From Trichosphaerium sp. ATCC 40318 (taxonomy: Eukaryota; Discosea; Flabellinia; Trichosidae), in the NCBI GenBank assembly GCA_038496445.1, contig JALMLS010000507.1:124001-188000 (forward strand): a stretch of 64,000 nucleotides of DNA. Direction: 5' to 3'. The notes beneath the pieces are model-generated. The model had not been told where the DNA came from, did no database searches, and saw nothing but the letters and a program-made list of their open reading frames with translations. Below are positions 38,201 to 50,639 of this stretch, piece by piece; within the stretch, counting starts at the first letter, position 1; each line of letters opens with the position of its first letter. The position numbers were made by a program, and so were the translations under genes.

Positions 38201-41200
38201 ATCATGTATTCGGTAATCCAGTTCTTCCTCGGTACGACGCTCTTGTTGTTGTACTTCTTTTGCTTATTTTCTTTTTAACTTTAGATGCGGACATATGTCA
38301 TTCTTGATGAATACATACACCACAAGCGACTGGAAGAGTCCAAAATGTCCTGGTGAAGATGCTGTTGAAATACCAAAGACCCTTGATACTATCAGATACA
38401 TGAAGGGCAGCAAACGCTCAACCGTACCACTAAGGTATTTTTTTGTTGTTTAGTTTTTTTTTTGTTGAGCGATTACCTTTGTACTGAATCAACTACTAGA
38501 TTATATGTACCTGACGGTGTTGATCAAGCTGCTTTGACTACACGTCAAATCGAATTCAGCGTAAAGACGGTATCTGTCATTCGTGTCTTTGTTGATAGAT
38601 CTACTGTTGATATTGATGTATCTCTCACTCAAAACGGAACTAGAATCGCTAGTGGTAGAAACTTGTACGATGAAGAATCTTTCGTTGCAAAGATTTCTCC
38701 TGGTTATGAGTACAAAATCGTTCTTAAGTTCTGGCATCTTGATTCTAGCACTGTTGATCCTTGCAGTGCTTTCTCAATGGTTGTTGCTGTTCTGCCACTA
38801 CCTGTTTCCAATAGATACTTGCCTACTAGCTGCTCTCCAACTCCTGCTCACTTCCCAGAAGTCAAGGCACAACCTCTTCTTGGTAGAAAGACCTTGAGCA
38901 TCTATAACTACGCTAGGTACTTGCCACTACCTTACATTTTTGTTTTTGTGTACACTGAAAGCTTCAAGTTGCTGACTTTTTTTTAAGTGATAAATCTTAC
39001 TTTCCACAAGTTGAGACTCCACTTGCCAAGGAATACTCTGTTAGCTTCCAAACTTCTTTCAACCTTTATGTTGCTGTCGGTTATGACTTTTTAACCAGTG
39101 ACTTGTTCATCAAGTTGAAAAAGAAAGGTACGTAGTTAATAGTGCTCTTCAAAAAAGATGGTTACTAACTTTATAATTTAGAGAGCGATAATGAAGTTTA
39201 CTTTGGTAGAAATACTCTCACAAGTAATATCCTTACTGTCAAGGGATTGGCTGCTGGCGATTATACCCTTGGTATCTATGAAGCCGCTGCAAACATCCCA
39301 GAGATTCGTGGATGTGTACACTTCCGTCTTGAGATGAGCGTGGAACCTTATGACGCTAATGGACGTACTCTTGTTACACAACCTAAGATTCCAACCAACC
39401 TCAATGTGTTGCCTTATCTCGACTTTACTGAGAGGCTTCATGTTGTGTCTGACTACATCACATGGGAAAATGGTGAAAGAACATCAAAGATTAAGTTCAA
39501 ACTTCCAAGTCCACCTGAAGTTATTAGGTTCGTATTTTTTTGATTTGACACTGTTTCTTTGGGTTAATGTTCTCTTTCTAGAGTTGCTATGGTACCATAC
39601 CAAGCTCCTGGTAAATTGCATGTTGTTGCTATTGTTAATGATACGAACAACCACTTCATTTACTTCACTGCTGGCAATGATGTCGTACGAGAGATATTCT
39701 TTTATTTCTTTTTTTATTCGCTATTTTCTTTGTTAACATTTATTTTTTAGCTTACAACAGGTCGTACTGAGATCTCTATGGCTCCTGAGAACTATGTTAT
39801 TGATACCATCAGTAAATTGGAAAGCCAAAAATCATGTAGCCAACGTACAACTTCTGATAAGATAGATCCAATCCATCTTTCACCTCAAGGCGTACGTACT
39901 GTTTCGCATTACGGTTTTCGTGTAAAACAATTTCTATTTGTGTCTACCATGATGAGTAGCTTCTCGATCTAGACTACTTGACATTATTGTCTTGTGGCAG
40001 TGAGATAACGCATTGGCCCTGATTATGACACAGTTTTATTATTTTTGTTTTGTTTCTTTGCGAAAAAATTACAATACAATCGTTGATTAACTTGTGACCT
40101 AGTACTACACATACTCACACAAGACTTTGATTCTAAGCAAGGCTGATGCCGAAAAGAATCCAGAACCAAATGAGGTTTGGGTGACTATTCAGTCGTTACC
40201 ATTCACTCTAGAACAATCAAGTGTTTTCTTTGCTAAGATTGGATATGAGTTCTTACTTGGTGAATTCCAACTATCTCTTCATGGTGGTCAGTTACCTGAT
40301 GACGTTATTGGAAGAAATGGATGGAACACAAACACAATCAACACGGTACGACAGCAACCCATGTTTGGAAACAAAAACCTACCATGATTTTTTTCTGATT
40401 TTTTTTAGATTATTCCAGCTGGCGAATACATTTTGGATATTAACTTACAATATGACTTGCACACAAGAGATATTAGTTACTGTCCTGAGTTCTTCTTTGC
40501 TTTGACAATTAGTGGTTCTGAAGGAAGAGGTACGATTTTGTCTGCTTTTTGTTTGAGTTTTGTATATTGACTCGTTTTTAGCCTGTACCGCATTTAACCA
40601 AGAAATCTTACCTTGGGATCTCTTTGACGGCAGCACTGCTCATTCTGAAAAGTTTGGCGGACCTGTAATCGATGGCTTTGTTCATATTCATGGACCTAGC
40701 TTTGCTTTGCCACAACGTGGTAATGAGTACCTCACACAACAGATCTTGTTCAATGCCCGTTCACCTAGCATATTTACAGCCTTGACTTCGCTTCATAAGG
40801 TTTACGGAAACTTTGAGCATAAAATCATTTCTCACAATGCTACTGGCGGTGTTGAGGTCATTCAACCTGTCACTACAACTACTGCTCACTACCAACGTTT
40901 GTCTATCTTCTACTTAGAACCGAACGGAAACAAGAATTACACCTTGGAACTCGTTCCAGTACGTTGGCGTTTTCCTATTTTTGTTTTTTGATTTTTGCCC
41001 TTTTTACGAGGGATAGTATGCTGACTTTCTTTCTTAGACGACCCATGCTAATAGACCACGTCCTTGTCCTTACTTTGCCATGGATCTAATGCTTGAGAGT
41101 GTATTTAGAGTAGATTTTGAAATGTGTAAGGATCAACCAGCTAATTCTAAACTTCCACTTCAACAGCTCACTGTACGCTCTTTATTATTTTATTTGAGAC

Positions 41201-42885
41201 CCAATACTAATGTATGAATTAGATGGTTAATGGACAAGCTAACGAAACTGTTGAGTCCTTTATGACACCAGAAATAATAGCTGCACATACAAACGGAGAC
41301 ACTTTTGATTACGTCATCGAGTTCAATATCACTGAACAGTCCCATGTTGATGTTGAGTTATCTTACAATGGCATGACCAATGCCTTCTATCTGGAACTCG
41401 AGGGTGGCCTGCGTGTACGTAGATCTATTATCTATGAGTAGTTGGTCTAACAATCAAGTTTCCTGTTCTCAGTTTTTTCTTAATAATTGGTTAACATGAG
41501 TTGACTTTTTTTGTAGGATTTACCTAAGGGTCTATTCTCTGAGGAAGCCACAAGTGGCGCTGGAGTGTTCACTACTACTCAAGAGATCGGACAAGAATTG
41601 TATTCACCTGGATTATACAAGGTTCATATCAAGCAAGATTCTTTTAATATGGACTTGGGTACTACACCACGTGTTTGCTTCCCATTCTATTGGTACGAAA
41701 ATCATACAATGGTCTTCTTCGTTGAATACTACGCTTTAACAATCATTCACTTGTATTTCAGGAGCATTGCTGTTTCAGCTCTCTCAAGTGCTACTCCTAC
41801 TATTGAGCAAGTTCTTCCTCCAGCAGGTGAACAACTCGATCCTACGGAACCTATCACGCTAGAGGTTATACTTTCTAATTCTCCATACACGACAGCCGGT
41901 GAACAGATCACAAGAAGAGCCCACTATGATACTATTGTTGCTGCATTTTCTCTTGAATCAAGAGAGCTCCACAGCCATAAGATCAAACCTACGATCGTAC
42001 CAGCTGCTTTCACTGGAGAGGATGATTTTACTGTATGGCATCTCCTCTTTGTACCACCTACATCTACTGGATTCGTGGAAGGGCACACCTACGAGTTGAG
42101 CTTAGATGCACATCATATACAGAGCGAGGCTGGCAAGGAATTCGTTCTCCAAGCGGTAAGCACAACTTTTGTTTATTTTATTTTCTGAGAATTTCTCTCG
42201 CTTAACTTTTTACTTTAGGGTCAACACATCTATAGCATGCGCAGTGGTACTGTTCCACCTGTACCTACAGCATCACCAACAGGTGTTGCACCTACTCCTA
42301 TTGCTCCTGCCGCAACACTAACGCCTACACCTCCACAAGCGCCAATTGAGCCTAACACGCCAACCGCTAGTGGTGGCATGACCATGTGGATTATTGTACG
42401 TGATTTTAAATTTTGGCTGTTTCTTTTTTTATTAGTGAACGCCAATTAACTGTTTGCTGTAGATTATCAGTGCTGTCATTGGTGCCTTGATTTTCATTGC
42501 TGCTGCTATCTACTGTTGTCGTCGTTGTACTACTCCTACACCAGCTGTTCAACTTGGTAAGGATGAAGAAACAGTAGAGATGCTTCAACGTATGAAAGAT
42601 AAAGAACAGAACACTGAACTTGAAGGTGAAGTAGGTAGTGTTGTTGAAGGATCAGGTACGATATATAATCTTACTGCAGAGGTTTTTTTGTTGGTTCTTA
42701 CTTTGAGTTTTTTAGCGATGAAATTAGAGTTCGGTGACGATGATGATGATAAACCTATACCGTTACTTGATGATGATGATGATGACTCGATTGAGGGACC
42801 TCCTCCTGATGTAAGTCTTATTTCATTGGATGGCGGAGACGATGATGATGATAACCTTGATGATTTTGATCCAAGAAACGACTAA
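29210..42885 (+). CDS. Giant single-pass surface protein with repeated PPC-like beta-sandwich units, EGF block and Asp-rich tail
   Basis: One open chain of short exons runs from a signal peptide (MRRFLILLTLIALGSVNA, 29210) to a stop at 42885; introns of about 50-90 nt have GTACG donors and T-rich AG acceptors. The ectodomain alternates two unit types, at least nine pairs. One carries a strand like VDIDVSLTQNG followed by SPGYEYKIVLKF and a Cys; the other carries GYDFLTSDLFIKL and LAAGDYTLGIYE. Both resemble bacterial pre-peptidase C-terminal (PPC) beta-sandwiches. At about 35490-35895 two or three EGF-like modules interrupt (CSGHGQC, CNCNIGYSGDNCDSC, CHGHGVC, CACDEGW). A Pro/Thr/Ala stalk precedes one helix (IISAVIGALIFIAAAIYC, about 42460-42520) and then CCRRC, with a cytoplasmic tail containing runs of Asp. 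The likely role is adhesion or recognition. An unusually long intron (about 39890-40100) and the exact exon list need transcripts. Confidence 0.82.
29500..42160 (+). repeat. Tandem PPC-like domain repeats inside the giant surface gene
   Basis: Type A landmarks (FRAxV/VRVYxEPxxVDIDxxL, then an E/A-rich strand and PGxxY, Cys) are seen near 29640, 30960, 32110, 33130, 34110, 36150, 37350, 38580 and 40770. Type B landmarks (Y-x-F-L-x-x-D) are near 30400, 31570, 32650, 33590, 34690, 36830, 37970, 39080, 40250 and 41360. DNA identity between units is low, so the repeats are old, in contrast to the receptor exon arrays downstream. Confidence 0.6.
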
Positions 42886-43576
42886 AAAAAAAAACCAAAA
42901 CCCAAAAACAAACATTTAATTTTCAGACCCTTTTTTTGGAATTATTGTAAAAAGAAGGAAAAAAATGGGTCCCTTGGTTTGTTTAGGTAACTCTGCAAAA
43001 CATTTATTGTATGTGCCTATTTTTTGAGCCAAGAAATTAATAAAATTGTAAATTCCAAAAAAATTCTGAGAATATTGATGCACCAAAGAGCATCGTGTTG
43101 TTCATGCTTTTGAAAATGATGCTTCCTCCTAGTCGATACGCCCTCAAGGGGCAGTACATATCAATGGTAAAATTTGAAAGGAAGACACGCCAACTAAAGT
43201 GTTAATTTATGTTGGTTGATGGTAAACAGCTTGGTAAAAGTAAAGGATGGTGTAAAGCTAAAGTAGGATTTTGCAAATTAGATACGAAAGTTGACTTCGC
43301 TCAATTTTGTTGGTAAATCTAGTTATTAATAAAGTGAGTCTTTTAAAAGATAGCTTAACCCTAAAATAACGTAGTGCAATTTCAAGTCAAAGCCTTGCTA
43401 CTGCATTCACGTGCCATGAATTAGCACGTGTGTGCTGTTACATAGTTATAAACGTTCTAAATCTTTGTGCGGGGAAGAAAAACACTGGGTGTTACGGAGC
43501 GAAAGACAAAAGTCAGAGGACCAAGGTTTTATTTATAACCAAATTGTTAACATAAACAATGAGGAAGTATCACATA

Positions 43577-46500
43577 TCAATTGGTACTACTAGTTGAAAG
43601 GCGAGCGTGCAAGCTTTGAATTTCAGTTTGTAAACTGTGATTTTCAACCTCCAGTTTTTTAATCTTCTTCTTCAAATCAGGTTCTTTGCGGCTGTCAAAA
43701 GCACCTAAATCAAGCGAATGTTGCCTAACGTCATTAACTCACAAATGAGTACACACAAAGTACGTACTGTTGAGACCTGAGAGGTACGTCATTGCCAAAG
43801 AAAATGACATACAACTTTGGCGCAAAGATAACAGCAAGAGTCACTAAAAGACAAGATTTAGTAATTACGTTCAAAGTTGTTTGTGATGTACCTGTTGTAC
43901 TTATCCAAATTGCAACTGAGAAAAGAATACTGACACTCCTGAGAAGTGATAGTGACGTAATGGCGTATCCCAAACCAACAAGTATCAGCGCCCATACAAA
44001 CATATCATAAATAGCTGCTCCCAACCAACGTGATTCATTATAAATACTTGGAGCCTTACGGACTGCAAACGCAAGATATGAACCAACAATCAATATTATT
44101 CCCTACCACAATTGTTTAATAGAATGAAGTACCAATAGCTTGCGTACATTATAGACAATAGTGATAATCAGAAATACGCTAGCATATCTACTCTTGCAGT
44201 GCGCAACTTGAAAGCTGCTATCGCCTGGATCTGTTGTGTGCCTGAGCCGGTTTGGAGACATTACTGACCACATAATTAAAGCAACCTTAACAAGTTTAAG
44301 GATAAACAAAAGTAACAAAAGCGAAACAAACAAAAGCAAGGCATAAGGATACTATCTGACCGCTTATTAATGCAGCTGTTAGTTTAACAACATCTATTAG
44401 AGGCACTGCAACAACATGAGTTGGACATTTCTTGAGGGTGTTAAATATTCTGTGAATTCTGTAAGTTTTCGCCACAAGCGGCCTTAAAGTTGTGGTTAGT
44501 AGTTCAAACATATTGTAGTTGTACTGAAATAAAGCGTACGCCATAGTAGTAATAAATCCCATCAATGGAATCCATATCCGCAACTCACAGATAACATCAG
44601 ATATAGGAGCACTCCTTTATTGAGTTAGTACAACTTCATAGTACTACTGCCATACCAAACAATTGTGCCACAATACAACAAATATATACCAACAAGGATA
44701 ACCACAAGTAGTTCTGGTGTTGATGCCGTCAATATTGGTGAAGATTTCCTATTCAAACGTTAGTTAGTGTTGTTGAGAAAATACGATTTTAATGACATAC
44801 CAAAAGAATAATACAACAGCGACTACAGACAAAGTTAAAAGCAATCCAAAGCACCCAACTGATATTCCTATTATAGTTGCAGCATCACTCCACCTCCAAA
44901 CCCTTAAGGTTTGTTCTCTTTCCACCATTTGAATTGACACGGAACTATTTGAAAATACAAATGCTGGGGAAAATGGAAAAGTACCACTGTATTGGCGCTC
45001 AACAATCATGGTTCCATTAAATATAACACTTGACCCTTTAGAGAATTTCATCAAAGGGAATATGTCAAACAGGTGAACGCATGTTGAAGTAGGTATTGAT
45101 ATGAACAGTGTACCCACTAAACAAAAATAAATCAGGGCTGTAAAATACAAACTTACTAATAGTAATATTTGATTCAGTGATGGCCAAATAAGACTTGCCC
45201 AGTGTAATATTGAACCTGCTTTGAGAGCTAATAAGAATATCTGTAGAGTTTAGGCTTACACGTCCCTACATATTTGTAAGCAAGTTAACATGACCATACA
45301 CTTACGTCAACAACTAATGTCGAGTTTTGAAGCATTTCCAAAAAACTGTCTTGCCCATGAACAAACATCTCTGGTGCAATTCTCAAAGTGCCATATTCGA
45401 GGGTAACAATAGTAGTATGAGGGATATATATTGTGCTTGATATTAAACTATGTATGCTAATTGATCCTATTTTTACAAGGTTAATAACGTGATCTTTCAA
45501 CTAAGAAATATACCTCTGTTTTCTATTCCTATGGAATCTATTATCATGCCAGAAACTGAGGAGGTGCAATTCCGTTTGAGTATGAGCTGTTTCTCGAGGT
45601 TAGAAGACGTTCCCTAAATTTAGAAGGATTAAGAAGTGCATGACTTTGTTTCAACAGCAGTACATAAATTCGTCCACTTTCAGCATTAAAACTCGAATAC
45701 ACTTCCAACACTCCATCCTTCGAAAAATTCAGAAAGCCGTTTTCAATTACCAGATGTTCGACAGTGTCTGATTGCTCTTTGATCCAATTTGAAAACAGTG
45801 GCATACGCAATGTGCTAAATACATTACCTGAACAATATGTCATTAAAACAGCTACAAATAGAAAAGGTACCTCCAGTAATCCGTGGGAACAAGTCATCAA
45901 AATCATCTGGATTGGTATTTTCGAACACGTTGTTTGATACTGTAGTGTTTTTTAAATATCCGTTAGTTATTATATCATTTTCAAGACCACTATCGATTGA
46001 GATAGCTAGATTCTATCAGCGTTTATTATGGTATATGGTAGTACCTGATCCAGTATTGTTCTTGAATAAGTTATTTTCTACTGTAACATTACTTGTTATC
46101 AGTCTTAGTGCACCACCTCTATCATCAGCGGTGTTATTACTACAACTACATAAGCACTTTACAGTCATTTATTTTACCTGAAAGTGCACTCTTGCATTGA
46201 GGAACTGGTACTATTCCAGCTGAATAATCCACCACCATCATGAGCAATGTTATTACTACAACTGCATCAGCACTATTCATTCATTTTTTATACACTCAAT
46301 TATACCTGAAAGTGCAGCGTTGCACTAAGAAACTGCCCTCCCCGCTGTATAATCCACCACCAAAATCAGCGATGTTATTACTACATCTGCATCAGCGCTT
46401 TATAGTCATATATTTTACCTGAAAGTGCACTCTTGCATTGAGATGTCCCCGTTGTTGTGTAATCCACCACCATCATCATGAGCGATGTTATTACTACATC

Positions 46501-49500
46501 AGCATCAGCACTTTACATTCATTTATTTTACCTGAAAGTGCAGTCTTGCATTGAGAAACTGGTACTATGCTGACTGGATAATCCACCACCATCATCAGCG
46601 GTGTTATTACTACAACTACATAAGCACTATTCATTCGTTTTTTCTACACTCATTTATTTACCTGAAAGTGCAGACTTGCATTGAGAAACTGCAATTCCAA
46701 CTGTATAATCCACCACCATAATGGGCGATGTTATTACTACAACTGTGTCAGCACTTTACAGTCATTTATTTTACCTGAAAGTGCAGTCTTCCATTAAGAA
46801 ACTACCATCCTTACTGTATAATCCACCACCATCATTAGCAATGTTATTACTACAACTGCATCAGCGCTTTACAATCTTTTATTTTACCTGAAAGTGGAGT
46901 CTTCCATTGAGAAACTGGTACTATGCTGACTGAATAATCCACCACCATCATCAGCGGTGTTATTACTACAACTGCATCAACACTATTCATTCATTTTTTA
47001 TACGCTCATTTATTTACCTGAAAGTGCAGTTGTGGATTGAGTAACTGTCTTTGTAGCTGTATAATCCACCACCAAAATCAGCAGTGTTATTACTACATCT
47101 GCATCAGCGCTTTACAATCTTTTATTTTACCTGAAAGTGCAGTCTTCCATTGAGAAACTGGTACTATGCTGACTGGATAATCCACCACCATCATCAGCGG
47201 TGTTATTACTACAACTACATAAGCACTATTCATTCGTTTTTTCTACACTCATTTATTTACCTGAAAGTGCAGTTGTGGATTGAGTAACTGTCTTTGTAGC
47301 TGTATAATCCACCACCAAAATCAGCAGTGTTATTACTACATCTGCATCAGCGCTTTACATTCATTTATTTTACCTGAAAGTGCAGTCTTCCATTAAGAAA
47401 CTACCATCCTTACTGTATAATCCACCACCATCATTAGCAATGTTATTACTACAACTGCATCAGCGCTTTACAATCTTTTATTTTACCTGAAAGTGCAGTC
47501 TTCCATTGAGAAACTGGTACTATGCTGACTGAATAATCCACCACCATCATCATGAGCGATGTTATTACTACAACTGCATCAGCGCTTTACAGTCATTTAT
47601 TTTACCTGAAAGTGCACTCTTGCATTGAGATGTCCCCGTTGTTGTGTAATCCACCACCATCATCATGAGCGATGTTATTACTACAACTGCATAAGCGCTT
47701 TACAGTCATTTATTTTACCTGAAAGTGCAGTCTTCCATTGAGAACCTGGTATTGTACCAACTGTATAATCCACCACCATCATGAGCGATGTTATTACTAC
47801 ATCAGCATCAGCGCCTTATAGTCATCAATTTTACCTGAAAGTGCAGTCTTCCATTGAGGAACTGGTACTATGCTGACTGGATAATCCACCACCAAAATCA
47901 GCGGTGTTATTACTACAACTGCATCAACACTATTCATTCATTTTTTATACGCTCATTTATTTACCTGAAAGTGCAGTTGTGGATTGAGTAACTGTCTTTG
48001 TAGCTGTATAATCCACCACCAAAATCAGCAGTGTCTTTGTAGCTGTATAATCCATCACCAGCGATGTTATTACTACATCTGCATCAGTGCTTTACATTCA
48101 TTTATTTTACCTGAAAGTGCACTCTTCCATTGAGAACCTGGTATTGTACCAACTGAATAATCCACCACCATCATCATGAGCGATGTTATTACTACATCAG
48201 CATCAGCGCCTTATAGTCATCAATTTTACCTGAAAGTGCAGTCTTCCATTGAGAAACTGGTACTATGCCAACTGAATAATCCACCACCATCATCAGCGGT
48301 GTTATTACTACAACTACATAAGCACTATTCATTCGTTTTTTCTACACTCATTTATTTACCTGAAAGTGCAGTCTTGCATTGAGGAACTGGTACTTTCCAC
48401 ACTTAATAATCCACCACCATCATCACCAGCAATGTTATTACTACAACTGCATCAGCACTATTCATTCGTTTTTTATACACTCATTTATTTACCTAAAAGT
48501 GCAGCGGCGCACTGAGAAACTGCTAAACCCGCTGTATAATCCACCACCACCATAATTAGCGGTGTTATTACTACAACTGCATCAGCGCTTTACATTCATT
48601 TATTTTACCTGAAAGTGCAGTCTTCCATTGAGATGTCCCCGTCGTTGTGTAATCCACCACCATAACGAGCAATGTTATTACTACATCTGCATTAGCACTA
48701 TACACTCATTTATTTACCTGAAAGTGCAGCGGTGCACTGAGAAACTGCCATCCCCGCTGTATAATCCACCACCATCATAATGAGCGGTGTTATTACTACA
48801 TCAACATCAGCGCTTTACAGCCATTTATTTTACCTGAAAGTGCACTCTTGTATTAAGAAACTGCCATCCTTACTGTATAATCCACCACCAAAATAAGCGG
48901 TGTTATTACTACAACTGCATCAGCGCTTTACAATCTTGTTTTTACCTGAAAGTGCACTCTTGTATTGAGATGTCCCCATACACAAGCCATACTGCCCCAC
49001 CATTGGATGTAACTTGGTTGTTTGTAAATTTAGAACCTGAAATGTGTACTGTTGATTCGTTGCTTTGAGATGATTCAATTGCTAGAACAATTAGCTCTAA
49101 AAAAACACGTGGTAAACCTACCGATTCCTCCACCTAAATGTGCTGAACCAAATAAAAAGCTGCTATTCTTTACAATCACATTCACTGTTCCTTCGCCATA
49201 AATTTGCCCTTTAACAGTCAGCAACAATTTGTTTTGAAAGCAGCACCTTTGTACACGCGTCCATAGTTGAAGACGGAACTTTCAACAACTAGTGATGAGT
49301 TGAAAATGCTGACACTTGCTAAGTTTTTTTCAAAATGTACTCTAAAGAGTTATCAGTAAAACTACAAGTTCAATTTCCCTACCCTTTCAATGCCATAGAG
49401 CCTCCTTGATTTTGTATTATACTTGTAGTACGCTTGCAGTCGAAGCCGCACTTGTTTCGACGAAAAACACAGTCCCTACGATAGTACCAGTTAGAATAGT

Positions 49501-50624
49501 AATGGATACTAGAGGATGAAAAAGAAGGTCTTGACGAGATACATGTGAACGAAATAACAGTAACTACTCAAAAAACAATGCGTGGGTTTGCACTACAAAT
49601 TAGGGCGCATGTTCTATTTCTTTGAAATTCGTTCTTTTGGTGGCCTTTTGTACGACATTTTTGCAAAGAAAACAGCGTATTTTTAGTCAATCATGGCTAA
49701 TCAATATCGCGAAAAGTAGTGCAAACCCCGTTAGCTATTCAACTAAAAAAACTGCTTTGCTGTACGCCTGTGTCCCTTGCTATAAGTTCTTTAAATATTT
49801 AAAAACGTAGCTGTTCCTAAAATCGGCAAACCGAACATCAAAAAGCGTAAGCGAAGGGTTACCCTGGTAGTCCTAAGAAACTTACAAGAGCAGGCTTAGG
49901 TTTTCTACGAATAAAGCCACGTGTTTGGTAAAAAAAAAACTCAATTACTTTGCAGTTTTTGCTGTACCTAACGTCAACGTGCCCACCTCGTATTGTAATT
50001 ACCGAAGCGATATCACTCCCATCGTTACACTAAAGCGGAGTGTTAATATTATTAAAGTCAGCGTTAATTGTATGTTGTACGTTAAACCAAGGACACTCCA
50101 TCTGTGAAATTATAAGGTTTGAGAGTGTAATGTTAACACCAAAAGTCTGAATAAAGTAATTCGAATGTCCACCGTCAATAATAGTTTCGAAATCACCGCT
50201 TCCTATTACGCGTTTTAATACAAAAGCTGGGTACTTTAGTGCGTTGAAGCAAAACCATAAACGTACCTTCAATCGTAATTTTGGACAGATTCAGAACACT
50301 CCACGTGAGGTTGGTATTGTTGTAGCCTTGTACAAAACTATTTAATGATTGAAAACTGTTCTGTCTTACCCACATACACTCCAGCACCAAGCTTTATCAC
50401 GTCATCAGATATCGCCTCAGAAAACAAGGCATATCTCAAGGATTTACATGGATTCAAACGACTACAGTCGCCATCATCTATACCTACAATAGTACCGTTA
50501 AATACACTCTGCTGAACAAGGAATTAAATTAATCCTTACCGTTGGTGGCCACATGAAGTACTGCACATTGGTGAAGGGATACCATTGCCGCTAATACGAA
50601 TAATGAAAGGTAACGTGTTGCCAT
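43577..50624 (-). CDS. Beta-helix (Pmp-repeat) class C GPCR, long-array copy
   Basis: Start at 50624: MATRYLSLFVLAAMVSLHQC signal peptide; exon 2 GTDDGDC…PCKSLRYALFSE and VIKLGAGVY, then GSGDFETIIDGG, a right-handed beta-helix opening. About 24 mini-exons (46100-48975) each encode one coil, NNTADDGGGL…CTF. A membrane-proximal region (about 45900-44930) leads to helix 1 (GISVGCFGLLLTLSVVAVVLFFW). The 7TM domain has LRIWIPLMGFITTM joined, after a 57-nt intron, to PLVAKTYRIHRIF, as in class C TM3. Near the end come ESRWLGAAIYDMFVWALIL and IFAPKLYVIFFG, the class C TM7 F-x-P-K-x-Y motif. The tail is a coiled coil (KKKIKKLEVENHSLQTEI) as in GABA-B receptors. I infer a surface sensor that couples to G proteins; the ligand is unknown. 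Frame is kept in every junction I checked. Confidence 0.78.
46100..48975 (-). repeat. Array of about 24 exon-intron cassettes, one beta-helix coil each
   Basis: The string ACCTGAAAGTGCA (donor plus end of exon on the minus strand) recurs about 24 times at 111-144 nt spacing between 46178 and 48945. Each cassette is an exon of 72, 75 or 78 nt beginning TAATAACA after a TAG acceptor and ending TGCACTTTCAG before GTAAA, plus an intron of about 40-55 nt. Every exon is in phase 2-2, so any number may be added without a frame change. The ends (NN-A-GGGL and CTF) are fixed; about ten codons between them vary. Blocks of several cassettes repeat nearly exactly (for example 46554-46670 and 47152-47270), showing recent higher-order duplication. 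Confidence 0.85.
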
Positions 50625-50639
50625 ATCTTTTGGAAATAG

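Noticed and set aside
46100-48975. CRISPR-like or plain minisatellite array
   Set aside because: Unit spacing varies, units carry conserved splice sites and a 72-78 nt coding frame matching the beta-helix pattern, and the host is eukaryotic.
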